A stretch of DNA of 64,000 nt. Source: Anniella stebbinsi (lineage: Eukaryota; Chordata; Lepidosauria; Squamata; Anniellidae). The notes under the pieces were generated by a model. The model was not told the origin of the DNA, searched no databases, and saw only the letters and a program-made list of their open reading frames with translations. The DNA is taken from positions 274,358,310-274,422,309 of the forward strand of contig JARDYH010000002.1 in the NCBI GenBank assembly GCA_029215795.1, written 5' to 3'. The position numbers and the translations under genes are program-made. This document shows, in pieces, positions 22,646 to 36,122 of this stretch; the stretch's first letter is position 1, and each line of letters opens with the position of its first letter.

Positions 22646-23689
22646 AGTATTTGCAAATTTACTAACCAATTTAATTTTAAAATGTTTTTTTAATGTTAAT
22701 GATAATTTAATGAATGAACAATGTTATAGATAATATATTTTTTGTTCCTAAATCAACAAATTGACTTTAGATCTGTAAAGAGCTTTTAAAAATAAGCATT
22801 GCACATTTTTAACTTTCCCCCAACCTCTGAATTTTTCTGGGCCTTCTCTGTCCCCCATATTTTTTCCCTATGACTTTTGGGTTTTTTTTTGGGGGGGGGG
22901 TTACATCTCTAGTAAGGACTCACCAGAAATGTGGATAGTTAGATGCAATAGTCACTCTTTTCGAACGTGAATCTTCAAAAGGCTTAAGGAAAAATTTAAT
23001 TCATTAAAAGAGATTAAAATGAATCACATATAGTGCAAAATATAAAATAAAACTGAGTTGGTTGAATTCTAAATTACAACAGTCAATTAATTTAAGTGTT
23101 TGGGATGAAGAGAGTATAACAGTGAAGGAATAAATGCTATTGAAAGTAGTTAGAATAAGGAAGCCAATAAAAACTGAGCCAGAGCATCTGATAAAGTTGT
23201 CTTGTCGTGACATAAAACTAGTTGGCATAATGATAGATACTCCCTTTAATTTGACAGGACATAATAAACTATAACATCTACTCCAAACGCTTTGCCATGA
23301 ATTTGACTGCGTTTGGGAAAGGGAATCTCCTGATGTCATTTACCATAAAGCAGCTAAGGGGAGACAGGCAATTTTTTCTGTTTAACGATCAGTGTTGATG
23401 GAAAAGGACAGTTTGGGAAACTGGGCCATTAGTGCCATTCCCTAACCTCAGTATTCACAAGAAATAAAGCCTAAAGATAAATCTAATGTTAATGTCAACG
23501 TGCCTCTTCACTCCATCGCTGAGAACAGCACTGGATGTTGTATTGAGAGGATAAGCAATTCCCCTTATGATGTCCCTGCTGTAATGGCTAAGACTGAAAT
23601 TCATTTGCATTATTAGGGCCATATTTAAAATATATGAAGGGAGCAAACCTATGCCCCAATACTGTGTCTGTGAGGTGAAAGAATACTGG
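22646..23689. other. Intronic sequence, nothing recognised
   Basis: AT-rich intron with a T/G run near 22880-22901. The minus-strand frame at 23004-23339 has no recognisable motif. Confidence 0.5.
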
Positions 23690-24340
23690 GAATTTCCCTT
23701 CCGAGACCATAAATGGAGCTACAGCCTCGGAGGTGAAAATCCCCACTCGGATTTTCCCCACCCCGCCCTCTCCCAGCCACCATGGAAAGCTCCACGGAGG
23801 TTCCTCCTCTACTAAGGTCTGATGGGCAGGGGAAAAAAACGCTGTGGATTTGCCAGATCCAAAGGCCTTTTGATCCCACTCCCCACCTGTGGTATGAGAC
23901 TCACAAAACTGTGGCCCTTTCCACACCTGCCATTTTTCCTGGGGCTGCCCCTGCCTGCTCCTGGAGAATTCACATGATGCACAGAGCATCCCACAAGCAG
24001 GCCGGGACCAGTCCTCCATTTTTGCGGGGGAGCAGGGAACGCTATTATCCCGTTTTGTCCCCCTGTTTCTGGGACGGCAGCGAGATGGGCGGGCTGGTGT
24101 GCCCGCCCATCCCGGGCGCAGCCGCGCTTACTCGCGAGTAAGCGCGACTGCACCAATGGCCACAGAGCCGCACCGCGTGGCTCCGAGGCCATCAGGAGAG
24201 GGGGGACCCAATTTCACCATCCCCATGATGGCAGCAGGGAAGGGGGCACGGTCACGTGCGGGTATTATTATTTTTTATACTCACAGTTGCGGAGGAGCAC
24301 TCATGCGCTCTTCCTTGGATCTTTGAAAAATAATGGCCAC
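23690..24340. repeat. GC-rich repeat block with perfect palindromes
   Basis: Sharply GC-rich against its surroundings. Contains the 24-bp perfect palindrome at 24123-24146 (core TTACTCGCGAGTAA) and next to it a hairpin with arms GATGGGCGGGC and GCCCGCCCATC (about 24085-24112). Probably one or two non-autonomous DNA elements; the ends are not clear. Several frames of 75-143 codons on both strands overlap one another and are shadows of the GC content. Confidence 0.5.
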
Positions 24341-24609
24341 TGCGACTTGCGACGGCCTGGGAGAAGCCCGGGCAGTTGCATTCGTGATGCGTCTTCAGTG
24401 TGCCGAACCCGAAAGTGGCCAGAGTGCCAGAGGAGGGCAGAGAGGCTAAAAAGCACAGCATTGGGTTCTTGGAAGTCTCCATGGGATTGCATCCTAAAGC
24501 TGTAATCCTGTACACATGTGCCTGAGAGTAAAATATGAAGTAGTCTATTTCTAAAAAATAGTTCAAGTCAATATCAGTCTCTGGAAGAAAGACACAATAA
24601 ATGTTCAGA

Positions 24610-24805
24610 GATACACGGCTTCCTTGTTCAGAGGCAGTTAATCTCTCATTACGGTTGCTGGTGGGCAAACATTGGGGGCTGGGCTTTGTCTTCATGCTCC
24701 TTATTAGCTTCCTGGAATCATCTAGTTCGTCACTGTTGGAAAGAGAATGTTGAACAAAATGGGCCCTTGGTCTGATCTAGCAGGGCTCTTCTTATGTTGT
24801 TATTT
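24610..24805 (+). mobile_element. L3/CR1-like LINE 3' fragment
   Basis: GGGCCCTTGGTCTGATCTAG, then CAGGGCTCTTCTTATGTT near 24761-24798, is the complement of the start of the L3/CR1-like copy at 58292-58985 (CATAAGAAGATCCATGCTGG). Here the element therefore runs on the plus strand and its 3' end is near 24805. Only the terminal part is kept. Confidence 0.65.
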
Positions 24806-26136
24806 ACTTCGCAATTGTCTCTGTCATTGTTTATTTGGACTGTGACACCTCCACCCATTGGACTAGTAGATCAAAAGAAGAATTGCTGGAAATACCTCAT
24901 TGACAGAGAAATTTCTTTTGAGCCACAAGCTATTCTGAGCACTGTGCTTCAGTTCATAACACCGACATCCTGTCAGCACTAATGAGACTTTCTTCTTGCT
25001 TTAAAAAGAAACCAAAACAACAGGTTCAGAGAACTGTTGTTAGGAATAGTTGGTAGATCTATTACAGTTATAGTATACCAAGTCTACTAGGCCAGATTAT
25101 TTTAAGTACTACCTGCCTATGACATACTTTTGTTGTTAACACGGGATGGTTACAGTTCACTATTTTTTGGTGCCATCATTTTTACCCTTCAAATTCTTAA
25201 GGCTAAAACAAGGGTGTTTTTGTTTGTTTTTTGGTCACAATAAACACTTTCTAGGTAGTCTTCTACCCTAATGTTCAGTTTTATCCTCCAAAAATAAACA
25301 TTGAAGATGACATTCGGGCATGGGAATGTTTGACCAAGTTTTAGATTCTTGGTATTAACGTTTGGCAAGGTTACAAGAAAATGAAAACAGGATCATTGAA
25401 AGCATGAGTTAACAAAACAAGAGTTAACAGTTCTGTTTACAGCACAGGCTCCATCAAAGTAAATATAAGGGAGCAATCCAGAAAATGGTGAGGCTAATTC
25501 AATGCATGTCGCCGGGTTGTTTCAAACTCAAAGGCATCCCAAAAGCAGTTTGCCAACTTCCAGGGTTCAATAGAGAAATAAATACATACTCGAAGATGGA
25601 ACTATGTATATGTAAACAGCATGTATACTGAAATGGGCTCTCTTATAATTAAACCACTTTGAATTCAGGCTCTGCTTTCCAATTGCTCATGTAGGATTCA
25701 TAAACAAACTTATTTCAACTTAAGCAAAGCCACCATAAAATAATGATGCTAGTATACAAGACTAATACTTCTGGAGGGTCCATAAAAAGGCTCCATAAAA
25801 AGGTTATGCTGTTTTTGTTTTAAGTATGGGCAATTTATACTTTGAATTCAGAATCTCCTAAGCATTTTCCATCAATGGCCACATAAACAACATCTGAAAT
25901 ACCCTACTTATGTACTTTCCCATTTATACTGCAGTGACTAAGTTCTCATATACTGCAGTTTAGTAAATGTTGCTTCCGAAATAGAAAAATGTACAATTCT
26001 GATATTAAAAATGGAAAACAATGCAAAATGATCAGCAAGCCACTTGTACCAGAGGGCATTACAGTGCAGACTAATCAATAACAAATACAACTAATCAAAT
26101 TATTCATCTCACAATACTCCACAATACAGCTGACAT
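24806..26136. other. Intronic sequence, nothing recognised
   Basis: 1.3 kb of AT-rich intron without recognisable repeats or coding. Confidence 0.5.
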
Positions 26137-26171
26137 CAAAAGTCTGTTACTTCTGATGTAACAGACTTTTG
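26137..26171. repeat. Perfect 14-bp-stem hairpin
   Basis: CAAAAGTCTGTTAC, a 7-nt loop, then GTAACAGACTTTTG: a perfect inverted repeat. It could be a relic of a small MITE. No T-run or other terminator context. Confidence 0.8.
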
Positions 26172-26319
26172 TAACACAAAGCCCTGAGCTTTATTCTAAT
26201 GTAAAATAAGCAAGCATTGGCAATAAGACAGAGTGGATAGACCTCAGTCTTGAGCACACTAATGTGAAATAAGCATGGATCTCAATGAGATAGTAGCCCT
26301 ATTCAGGCATTCTGAAATA

Positions 26320-26520
26320 GACAAAAGTTAAGGCATGAGGCGAGGGAGCACCCTAGTTCCATATTCCTCCTCGTGTACTTTCATCACCCTGTACTCATGG
26401 AAGACAATTTTCTGAAGAGGAGATCCTCCTGTATCTGAAGATGCTCTCCGTGCAATTGAGAATGCTAGGAAATCAGAGTTCTCAATCTAAACGTGACTAA
26501 ATCTGGATCCAAACTATTTT
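26320..26520 (+). repeat. Dispersed repeat, copy 1
   Basis: Shares an ordered set of segments with about 48150-48345: ACTCATGGAAGACAATTTTC here and ACTCATGGAGGGCGATTTTG there, then CCTCCTGTATCT in both, then AGAATGCTAGGAAATCAG against AGAATGCTGGAAAATCAG. An unclassified old dispersed repeat. Confidence 0.55.
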
Positions 26521-27164
26521 GTTATATGAAGTTTTGATTTATTGCTTTGTTTATATGAATGTAAAATATAAATTTTACTTTGTAATCTACATTGTAAAAG
26601 GAATATACCAAGAACATCATCCAGAATTCTAATTCTGGTAGGAAATGTCTTTCTATTGAGTCTTAATAATACCTAGAAGCTCAAAGGTGTTCTAAACCTC
26701 ATATGTGAAAAGTTGCTAAAGTTCTAATCAATCGGATTTAGATGCTCAGTTATCTGTAAGTAACATTTTCTGAATTCGGAGCTCCTGTGAGAATAGGCTT
26801 CCCCATTCACATCAATGGAAAGGGCAGCTCTGCGGGTGCATTCCCTTTGCTCCTGCTGAGTTGTCACCTCCACTGAAGTGAATAAAACATATGGCGAGCC
26901 TTGCCGGATCAGAATAAAAGAAGGGTTGAGTGGAATTTACACACACCACCTATCTTTGTGGGACCATTCATTTCCCATGAATGCAGTTGTGGGGAAAATT
27001 CCAGGAAATGGTATCCAATTGTTCCCCAGTGCTAGCATTAGCGATGTTGCACTATAACTAACACTTGCTGGAGCACCAGGTAAGAGCAGCAATTTGGTGC
27101 TGAATTTCCAAAATATGGTCACCATAAGCAACTGGTACGCAGCAATGTACCGCCTTTAAACCTG
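26521..27164. other. Intronic sequence, nothing recognised
   Basis: AT-rich intron. No element or exon recognised. Confidence 0.5.
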
Positions 27165-27310
27165 GAGGTAGCCTAGAGCCATCAGGACTAACAGCCACTA
27201 CTAGACATAACCTCCCTGAATTTGTTGACTCCCCTTTTAAACCCATCTAAGCTTGTCACATCTTGTGGTAGTGATCTCTATAAATTAATTAGAGGAGCTC
27301 TGTTTGCATA
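27165..27310 (-). mobile_element. L3/CR1-like LINE relic
   Basis: GAGCCATCAGGACTAACAGC, CCTGAATTTGTTGACTCC and TTTTAAACCCATCTAAGC run in the same order as in the copy at 58292-58985 (GCCATCAGGACTAGTAGCC, CAGGAATTTATCCAGCCC, TTAAAGGCATCCAAATTGG). Minus-strand orientation, heavily decayed. Confidence 0.6.
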
Positions 27311-29574
<2,264 letters not shown>

Positions 29575-29885
29575 TTACACCATTGTTATTCTGAACATGG
29601 CAGCACTCACCATCTGGAAAACCCTCCCTTTTATTGTTCGGGAGGCAGAAAATAGAGCATCTTTTAAATGCCTCCTGAAGACACACTTGTTCACCCAGGC
29701 TTTCCCTGAGCCATAAGTAAACTAACTATGCCACTCCATTTTACTACTCCTTTATTGTAGTTCTTTTGATGCTGTGTTTTAATGCTATGCTTTAATATTG
29801 TGTTTTTAATGTTGTACTTTAATATTGTGAACCGCTGAGTGATTCTATTATATTCAGCAGTATATAAAGGCTACAAATAAACAAA
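29575..29885 (+). mobile_element. L2-like LINE 3' fragment
   Basis: Resembles the L2 C-terminal block and 3' UTR: GCATCTTTTAAATGCCTCC and TGAAGACACACTTGTTCACC, then repeated TTTAATATTGTG units, GTATATAAAGGCTAC and an AAATAAACAAATG end. No intact frame. Confidence 0.7.
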
Positions 29886-30399
29886 TGAAATATCAAATAT
29901 ACTAATCAAAAACTCATTCTCTGAGTGCTGATCCTTGCACAAGAGGCAGGTATCAGCAGGCTTGAGGGAACCTCAAGATTTCAAAACTTTTCATTAAGGG
30001 GAAACGTCATAAACAATCCAGTGAAGACTTAACATAGCTCAATGGCCACAGAACCCTGTCTGTTGGAGTGGGGCGGGGGACTGGTGTGCAGGGGAATGGA
30101 GCATATTGGAAAAGGCCATGGCTGGCAGGAACCCTTCACAGGAGCACAGCACATTGCAACAGTGTTACAGGTCCCACGGTATCTTCATATTTGAAAAGCA
30201 TTGTTAATCTCTACCTATAAAGCGGAAAGTATGTGTGGGTCACGTATGTCCGGAAATGTTTAACCACTTCCGGACAAGTTAGAAACTCGACTTGGTGACA
30301 CAGTGATAGGTCTTATACAATGTACCAGAAAAATAGAAAAACATGAATTTTGGGGGTTTAAGTATTTTTAAAGAATTTAATAAAAACCAAGGCTTATGC

Positions 30400-30480
30400 C
30401 TACAACTCCCAGCATGCCTTGGGCAGAACTCCCAGCATGCCTTTGGCAGGAGGCCAGACTTACTGGTCTTTGGCGGCCAT
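30400..30480 (+). promoter_or_regulatory. ZNF143-like and YY1-like motif block, copy 1
   Basis: CTACAACTCCCAGCATGCC (30400) and AACTCCCAGCATGCC (about 30427) match the ZNF143/THAP11-type promoter motif (established consensus ACTACAnnTCCCAnnATGC). GGCGGCCAT (30472-30480) is YY1-like. It lies inside the Helitron; whether it drives transcription is unknown. Confidence 0.5.
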
Positions 30481-31206
30481 TGAGAGTGGCTGCTGTGTGT
30501 CTTTCACAACCTGACTCCTAAGGTTGGTCTCAAACAGTCAACCCAATTCCACATAAAAGGAAACAACCCACATAAATGGGCTGTGTCCATTTGCAGTGCC
30601 TCCTCCTGCCCTCCGCATGGTTTTAAAATTGTGACTCGATACAACAGCGTGGCCTTGAGGGGCCAAACATGCTCAAAAGCACTTCACCCTGATATTGCTG
30701 TTTTCTCAGACTCTGGGGAAAGCAAGCGCACAGCTTTTGCCCTTAAGAGGGAGGAACGAGAGACACTCTGCGCATGCCCAGAAACAGACCTGACAAAGGG
30801 GCGGGGAGTGCCTTGCCTAGCCCCGGCCCATCAGAACAGGCTCCAGATGGAGCATTTGTTGGGTGAGAAGTGCAGGCTGAGGCAATCCCAGCAGAATTGG
30901 CTGGAGCTGGGCATGTCCACTGACAGCTGCTTATACATCCTCTCCTTAGTGATGATATTCCTTCATGCTCTATCAAGGAGCAGCATCAGCAACAAGAGGA
31001 CATCTCAGAGAATGCAGGCACCTGCAGGCTGCCAAATGCATGCTGGGAAGTGTATTACTGGTATGTAGAGTGGCTGATTTTAAATAAAGTGGGGTTAGCA
31101 AACCTCATCACTCTCTTTTTCAGTCCTAACTCAGCCCCCACTTTCCTGACCTCTCAATAACTGTCTTTGTTCTACTTCTAACTGACTTTCCCCAACTGTC
31201 ACTCAC

Positions 31207-31526
31207 TAGGGTGACCAGATAAAATCCAGGTCAGGGCTCATGTAACTTTAACAGTTGTAGAGAAAAGGGGATTTCAGCCAGTGCCATTTGTCTGCAATTA
31301 GTTCCTGGTGAGATTCCCTCTTCATCACAACAGTTAAAGTTGCAGGGGCCCTGCCTTCTTTTGTATCTGGTCACTCTAGTATAGTGCCTACAGCTTTAAC
31401 TGTTGTGATGAAGAGGGAATTTCACCAGGGACTAATTGCATACAAATGACACTGGCTGAAATTCCCTTTTCTCTACAATTGTTAAGGTTACATGAGCCCT
31501 GACCTGGATTTTATCTGGTCACCCTG
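31207..31526. mobile_element. Palindromic hAT-type MITE, copy 3, with 8-bp target duplication
   Basis: Begins TAGGGTGACCAGATAAAATC and ends TTTTATCTGGTCACCCTG. TCACTCAC flanks it at 31199-31206 and 31527-31534. The body is closest to the MITE at 69-388 (both carry GCAATTAGTTCCTGGTG). The duplication supports hAT for the whole family. It inserted into the Helitron. Confidence 0.88.
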
Positions 31527-31919
31527 TCACTCACCCCCCCTCCCCCATTCCATTCTAGCCTCAGCTATCAGTCATTCCTCCATTTACACTTCTGTTCCAA
31601 TAGTAAAGTCAGGCTTTTACATAAACATCATAAACCTTATCCAGTAATTCTTGCATCTGTTTTGGAATATTGTGGTTTAGTTATAACAGGAAAAAAAAAA
31701 CGCAGCATAAAAAATATCATCAAGTTAAAAGGCCCTGGGAAATATATTTTTTTTTAAAAAAATCACTTGGCACTTAAAAGCCATTAATGCAGTCACCAGG
31801 CCAGCCCACCTGGGAAAAAGAAATCCTTAAGCAGGGTGCCACAACTAAGAAGGCCCACTCTCCCACAACACCTCAGATGTATTCAAAGATTAACTTTATT
31901 CAGAGAGCTAGGCTTGCGC

Positions 31920-31977
31920 CTACAACTCCCAGCATGCCTTGGGCGGGAGGGAAGACTTATCAGGCTTTGGCGGCCAT
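31920..31977 (+). promoter_or_regulatory. ZNF143-like and YY1-like motif block, copy 2
   Basis: CTACAACTCCCAGCATGCC at 31920 and GGCGGCCAT at 31969. The sequence between the motifs resembles copy 1 and the spacing from the AACTCCC motif is the same, so the two blocks are duplicates within the Helitron. Confidence 0.5.
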
Positions 31978-32966
31978 CATTTGGAAGTAGCTTGCCATCC
32001 TGAGCCTGAAGGGAGAATGCCTGGGCTGCTTGCCTTGGTTATTAGGCCCCATTGGGAGCAGAAGGGGAGGAGGTCACAGCTCTGGGCCTGTCACCGACGG
32101 CAACGGCCAAGCTACCCATGAGTCAGCCAGCCAGCTCCCTCAGAATAGTGTGGACCAGCTCAGCCAGACTTCATTTTCCATGAGCTTCAGCAGCAGAATT
32201 CCCATTGGGCAAATCGGGCACCACAGCAAAAGGCATGCTGGGAGTTGTAGTTTTTGTTTTCTGTGGTGGACAGGGAAAATCATGGTGACAGCTTCAAGGT
32301 GGCCCTGGCCAGATGCTGAGGGTGAGACAGAGAGGGACAGAAACTAATTTAATTTGTTTTCAAGTAACCTCACTGGCCTAGGACTGCCCTACCTTGTAGG
32401 GTTGTCTTGAGGGTGAGAGAGGAAAAAAAGAAATGAATTTAATTTGTTTAAAAGTTAACTCACAGGCCAGCACTGGCCTGTGTTCTGGCTGCTTTCCTTT
32501 TTTCATAATAAAAACTTCAGAGCACATGCATACAACAGTTCCACACGTCCACTGAGATCCGCTTCCCTACTATATTTTTTTCAGATATCTGGGCAATGCC
32601 GGGTATATTTTGAAAACATATTTTTAGGTTTGCATCTTTTTTAGCTGGTCGAAAGGGTGTTGTATGTCTTGATCATTTTTAAAGTTTAGACAGCTGCTCC
32701 GGCCAAAGCACGATGGGAGGTGTAGGCATTTCAGGTAAAACAAAAAATGTGATTTATCACGAAGTTCTAATTTAAAATACAGTTCTTATTAACACAATTT
32801 TCCATTGATTCTAACGAGACAATTTACTAACTCAACCAACCAAACAAACAAAAAACCAACCTAAAGATGAATAAGTTGCAGAAAAAAATATTATTCATCA
32901 AATAAATGTTATAAACATTATTCATGGACCCGAGCAATGCTGGCCATATCAGCTAGTCCTTTATAA

Positions 32967-32970
<4 letters not shown>

Positions 32971-33010
<40 letters not shown>
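32971..33010. repeat. (CT)20 microsatellite
   Basis: Uninterrupted CT units directly 5' of the MITE at 33012. Confidence 0.95.
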
Positions 33011-33011
<1 letters not shown>

Positions 33012-33013
<2 letters not shown>

Positions 33014-33230
33014 GTAGAGGCTGGTGGCTCCAATTTCAGTGGGGCAGTGAATCCATTCTGGGTTTCAGTCAGAACCAGCTAGAACACCAAAGGAGCTATC
33101 CAATGTGCCAAACCCTATCACCCAAAGGGTTCAGCACTTTGGATAATTCCTTTAGCATTCTAGATGGTCCTGATAGAAACCCAGAATGGAATCACAGCCC
33201 CACCAAAATTGAAGCCACCAGCCTCCACTA
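33012..33230. mobile_element. MITE between CT microsatellites
   Basis: Ends CAGTAGAGGCTGGTGGCTCC and GAAGCCACCAGCCTCCACTA are inverted repeats. Inside, CATTCTGGGTTTCAGTC and AACCCAGAATGG also pair. A half copy of the family lies at about 52765-52835. CAGTGG-type ends suggest hAT, but no clear 8-bp duplication is visible. Confidence 0.75.
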
Positions 33231-33239
33231 CATATTATT

Positions 33240-33240
<1 letters not shown>

Positions 33241-33277
<37 letters not shown>

Positions 33278-33278
33278 T
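33241..33278. repeat. (CT)9(CA)n compound microsatellite
   Basis: CT units pass directly into CA units right after the MITE's right flank. Confidence 0.9.
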
Positions 33279-33970
33279 CATACAGAGAGAGAAACCTTGA
33301 TTTGTTTATTCATTTTAAATGCTATAATACCTCTAGCACCACCATATCACTGCTGTGATACTATTAGAAGGCTATTTGGGATATTGCTTTGGGAATTACT
33401 TATCACTTTCTGTAGAAATACTGTTCCACCAAAAGAGGCTTTATAAAATAATTCTCTGGTCAATGAAAATGCTACTTTCCCATTATGTGCAAGTATACAA
33501 AGTGACCCTTGGCATTATAAATCTAAATGTAGTATCAGTCACGTTGGGAACACAATATGGCTTTTTCAAAAGTGATGTATATGAATAGCATTATGGTACC
33601 AGCAAGCATGTAATATCACATAAATCCTGACCGGTTCCTGCCAAAGCATGGCTAAGTGCAGAATGTTCTGCTTACATAATGCCCTGTATATGCATCTTTA
33701 TTGCTGACTTTGATTATCTTTATTGATGGCACTACATATGCTATCTAGAGAAAATTGATTTTGTGGTGCCAAAGCAGGAAGGCAAAGCACAGAACTTATA
33801 TTTGTTTTATTTATTTATTTATTTATTTTATATGGACCCCAGCTCCCAGTCATGTAACACATGCAATGAAAATGTGACATAATGGTTTACTAGAGCTTAT
33901 TTTAGAAATTAAACTCAAACTTTAAAAAACTGACCAAAACTATAGAAATAATAACACATACATTGTGCTA

Positions 33971-34005
<35 letters not shown>

Positions 34006-35027
34006 CTCTCTCTCCTGTCCAATGTACGGTTCTTATTTTGTTCCACAATATGCATCTAGGTTAATGCCATTTTATGTAAGTTGGTAGGTTCAGATGTGAG
34101 AAATGATACCAATTCCAAACATGCAGTAAGTTATTAATAATCCTTTTTTAAAATTAGTCTAAGCCAAATCACAACACCCCACTTTAGACAACCACAGCGC
34201 CACCCACCCTGGCCCCAAATCTCCAGCATACAATCATTATGAAAATGAAAATAGAGTTTGGTGAGCACTAACTCTGACGTTTTATCAGCTTCAAGACTGT
34301 AATCTTCATCACTACTTCCAGAGAGATAGCACTCTTCCTCAGAGTCGCTTTCACTGTCTGAATAGCCCATAGTTAAGAGTTTGCATCTACCATTTTTCTT
34401 AATGGGAAAACTACTGTTTCTTTCTGTCCAGCGACCCTACCTTGCACTCTGGACTAGCTCTAGAATTTTACAGACCATCCAACTTAAAATCTCTAGACTG
34501 GAAAAGGTCACAGCTGCTCTGGGAGTATCTCCTGTGTATCACTGGAAAATGTAAGCAGAGGATATTGCTGAGCCACAAAGAAGTACGGAGTTCATCTACT
34601 TGAGGGCACCCCCCTCTCATCACCGGGACTTTCTTAACAGCTCTGGTGCACTGAGCCATTCACCCGTCAACAGGCTGAGCAGCAAATGCTTTATACCAGT
34701 ACATACTTAAACATGACACCTATTAATCCACACAAGGGACTGATCTGATCTGCATACCAAACCCTTTTCATTACTATCCTGTCCAGCTCAGCAGTTTCCT
34801 AAGGTTCCCTGGGAAACAGACTTTTCATTCTTCAGTATCAAACTGAAGATTCTTGGTACAACCAAAATAAACATTTAAGATGCACTAAAATTCTAGAAAA
34901 TATGCCACGAAACCATATGACCAGTAACTGAAATACTGAAGAACACATGTAATTGCTGAATAATAATATTCTTAAATGCAATTCAATTATATTTAATTAG
35001 CCTTTATAGTGACTTTAATATTATTTT
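33279..35027. other. Intronic sequence with microsatellites and an unassigned acidic frame
   Basis: Holds (TTTA)n at about 33811-33830 and (CT)n at 33973-34000. No transposon ends recognised. The minus-strand frame at 34134-34370 is listed separately. Confidence 0.5.
34134..34370 (-). pseudogene. Unassigned acidic frame, possible transposase N-terminus relic
   Basis: A 78-codon frame starts MGYSDSESDSEEECYLSGSS and continues DEDYSLEADKTSE, a Ser/Asp/Glu-rich patch like the N-termini of piggyBac-type transposases, then dissolves into low-information sequence. No catalytic domain follows and no TTAA-flanked ends were found. It may equally be chance; low confidence. Confidence 0.2.
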
Positions 35028-35160
35028 TTAAATTTATTTATTTATTACGTTTATATCCCACATTTTCTTCCTTCAAGGAACCCAATGTGGCATTCATAAT
35101 CCTGCTCCTCTCCATTTTATCCTCACAACAACAACCCTGTGAGGTAGGTATGACATTATT
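35028..35160 (-). mobile_element. LINE/SINE 3'-end type repeat
   Basis: TTTATTTATTTATTACG, CCCACATTTTCTTCCTTC and CCTCACAACAACAACCCTGT are typical of a widespread reptile repeat tail seen in reverse. No coding. Confidence 0.5.
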
Positions 35161-35712
35161 TGTATGTTGGGAGACAAATGTAACATTCATCTTCTATTTT
35201 CTTTTCTTTCATTAACATATTTTTTTTTTTGGCAAAAGTTACCTGACAAGTGGATACATGGATAATGCAGGGTAACACAGGGCACCTCTGGAATCAATTT
35301 TGATCAGCAGTTTGTCAGGCCCCTTCTTTGCAGGTCTTCAAGAAACCTCTGAAGAATCATCTGCTTTGGCTGGCCTTGGACTGCTGGATTTACTGGTAAT
35401 TTCTGGTTTTAATGATTTGTATTTGTAATCTCTGTTTTTATGGATTTTTAGTAAACATGTACTTACTGATTTTTACTGCATGCACTTTGTATAGTTTTTA
35501 TCTTGTACACTTGCCATGAGGGGGTTATGCCTAAAAATAATTTTAGATAAAAATGATGAAAAATAAGTCTAGTGGGCAGTATCCAACCATGTCATTCTGC
35601 GAATCGTGGTAGCGGAGCTCCTCCGAATCTTTCCATCATGGAAGTGGTTGCCCATTATGCATGCACAACTGGTTGTGCAAGTAGTTCCAAAACAGATTGC
35701 AAAGTAATCTGC
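35161..35712. other. Intronic sequence, nothing firmly recognised
   Basis: Starts with a T run at 35220. Near 35578 GGGCAGTATCCAACCATGTC may begin a decayed MITE whose right end is missing. Confidence 0.4.
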
Positions 35713-35715
35713 TAA

Positions 35716-36119
35716 GGGAGCGATCCTATGTTTCCTAGAGAGCGTCTGGGGGACATAGGATATTTCAGTTTCCTGGCTCCGAGGTTGGAAACAGGGCTCT
35801 GACTTCGGAGCCAGGAACTGCGTTCCCTACCACCGCTCCAATCCCTTCATAGTTGGCGCATGGAAAACTGCAGCAGCTGACTCTCCACATTCATAAAACT
35901 GAGTGAGGAGATAGGGGAATAGGGGGTTTCCCAGGGACGGGGAGTGGAGGAGTTCAGGGTGGCAGCCATATGAGATACCCTATGGCTGCTCCAGCTGCCT
36001 TACCTCCCTCTCCCCAAAGCCTCTGCTAGATGGATAAAATGTAGAATGGGAGGTGCGAGGAAGCTCCCACTCTGCATTGGATACACATAAGCCTCCGAGG
36101 ATCCCATAGGATTGCGCCC
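35716..36119. mobile_element. Harbinger-like non-autonomous element with TAA target duplication
   Basis: Ends GGGAGCGATCCTATG and CATAGGATTGCGCCC are inverted repeats, flanked by TAA at 35713-35715 and 36120-36122. The 404-bp body contains paired GGCTCCGAGGTTGG / CTTCGGAGCC. Related to 21555-22010 and to the shorter MITE at 6163-6272. No coding. Confidence 0.75.
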
Positions 36120-36122
36120 TAA

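Larger units (their letters stand above)
30208..32956 (+). mobile_element. Probable Helitron, non-autonomous, with promoter-like motifs
   Basis: The 5' end reads TCTCTACCTATAAAGCGG after an A; the 3' end reads CAGCTAG followed by T, with a hairpin-like ACCCGAGCAATGCTGG 17 nt upstream. TC start, CTAG end, a 3' subterminal hairpin and A|T insertion without duplication are Helitron hallmarks (established). A second hairpin-like motif (CTGGGCAATGCCGGG, 32588-32602) lies 340 bp upstream. Inside, CTACAACTCCCAGCATGCC occurs at 30400 and 31920, a shorter copy at 30426, and inverted copies at 32232-32251 and about 31036-31057. GGCGGCCAT follows at 30472-30480 and 31969-31977. The 161-codon frame at 30583-31068 resembles nothing I know and may be chance or a captured fragment. 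No Rep/helicase coding. A hAT MITE is nested at 31207-31526. Confidence 0.65.

Noticed and set aside
26137..26171. Perfect stem as a transcription terminator
   Set aside because: No T-run and a eukaryotic intronic context; more likely a MITE relic.
30583..31068. 161-codon plus-strand frame as a host gene
   Set aside because: No recognisable domain, lies within the putative Helitron, no splice or conservation evidence; kept only as a possible captured fragment.
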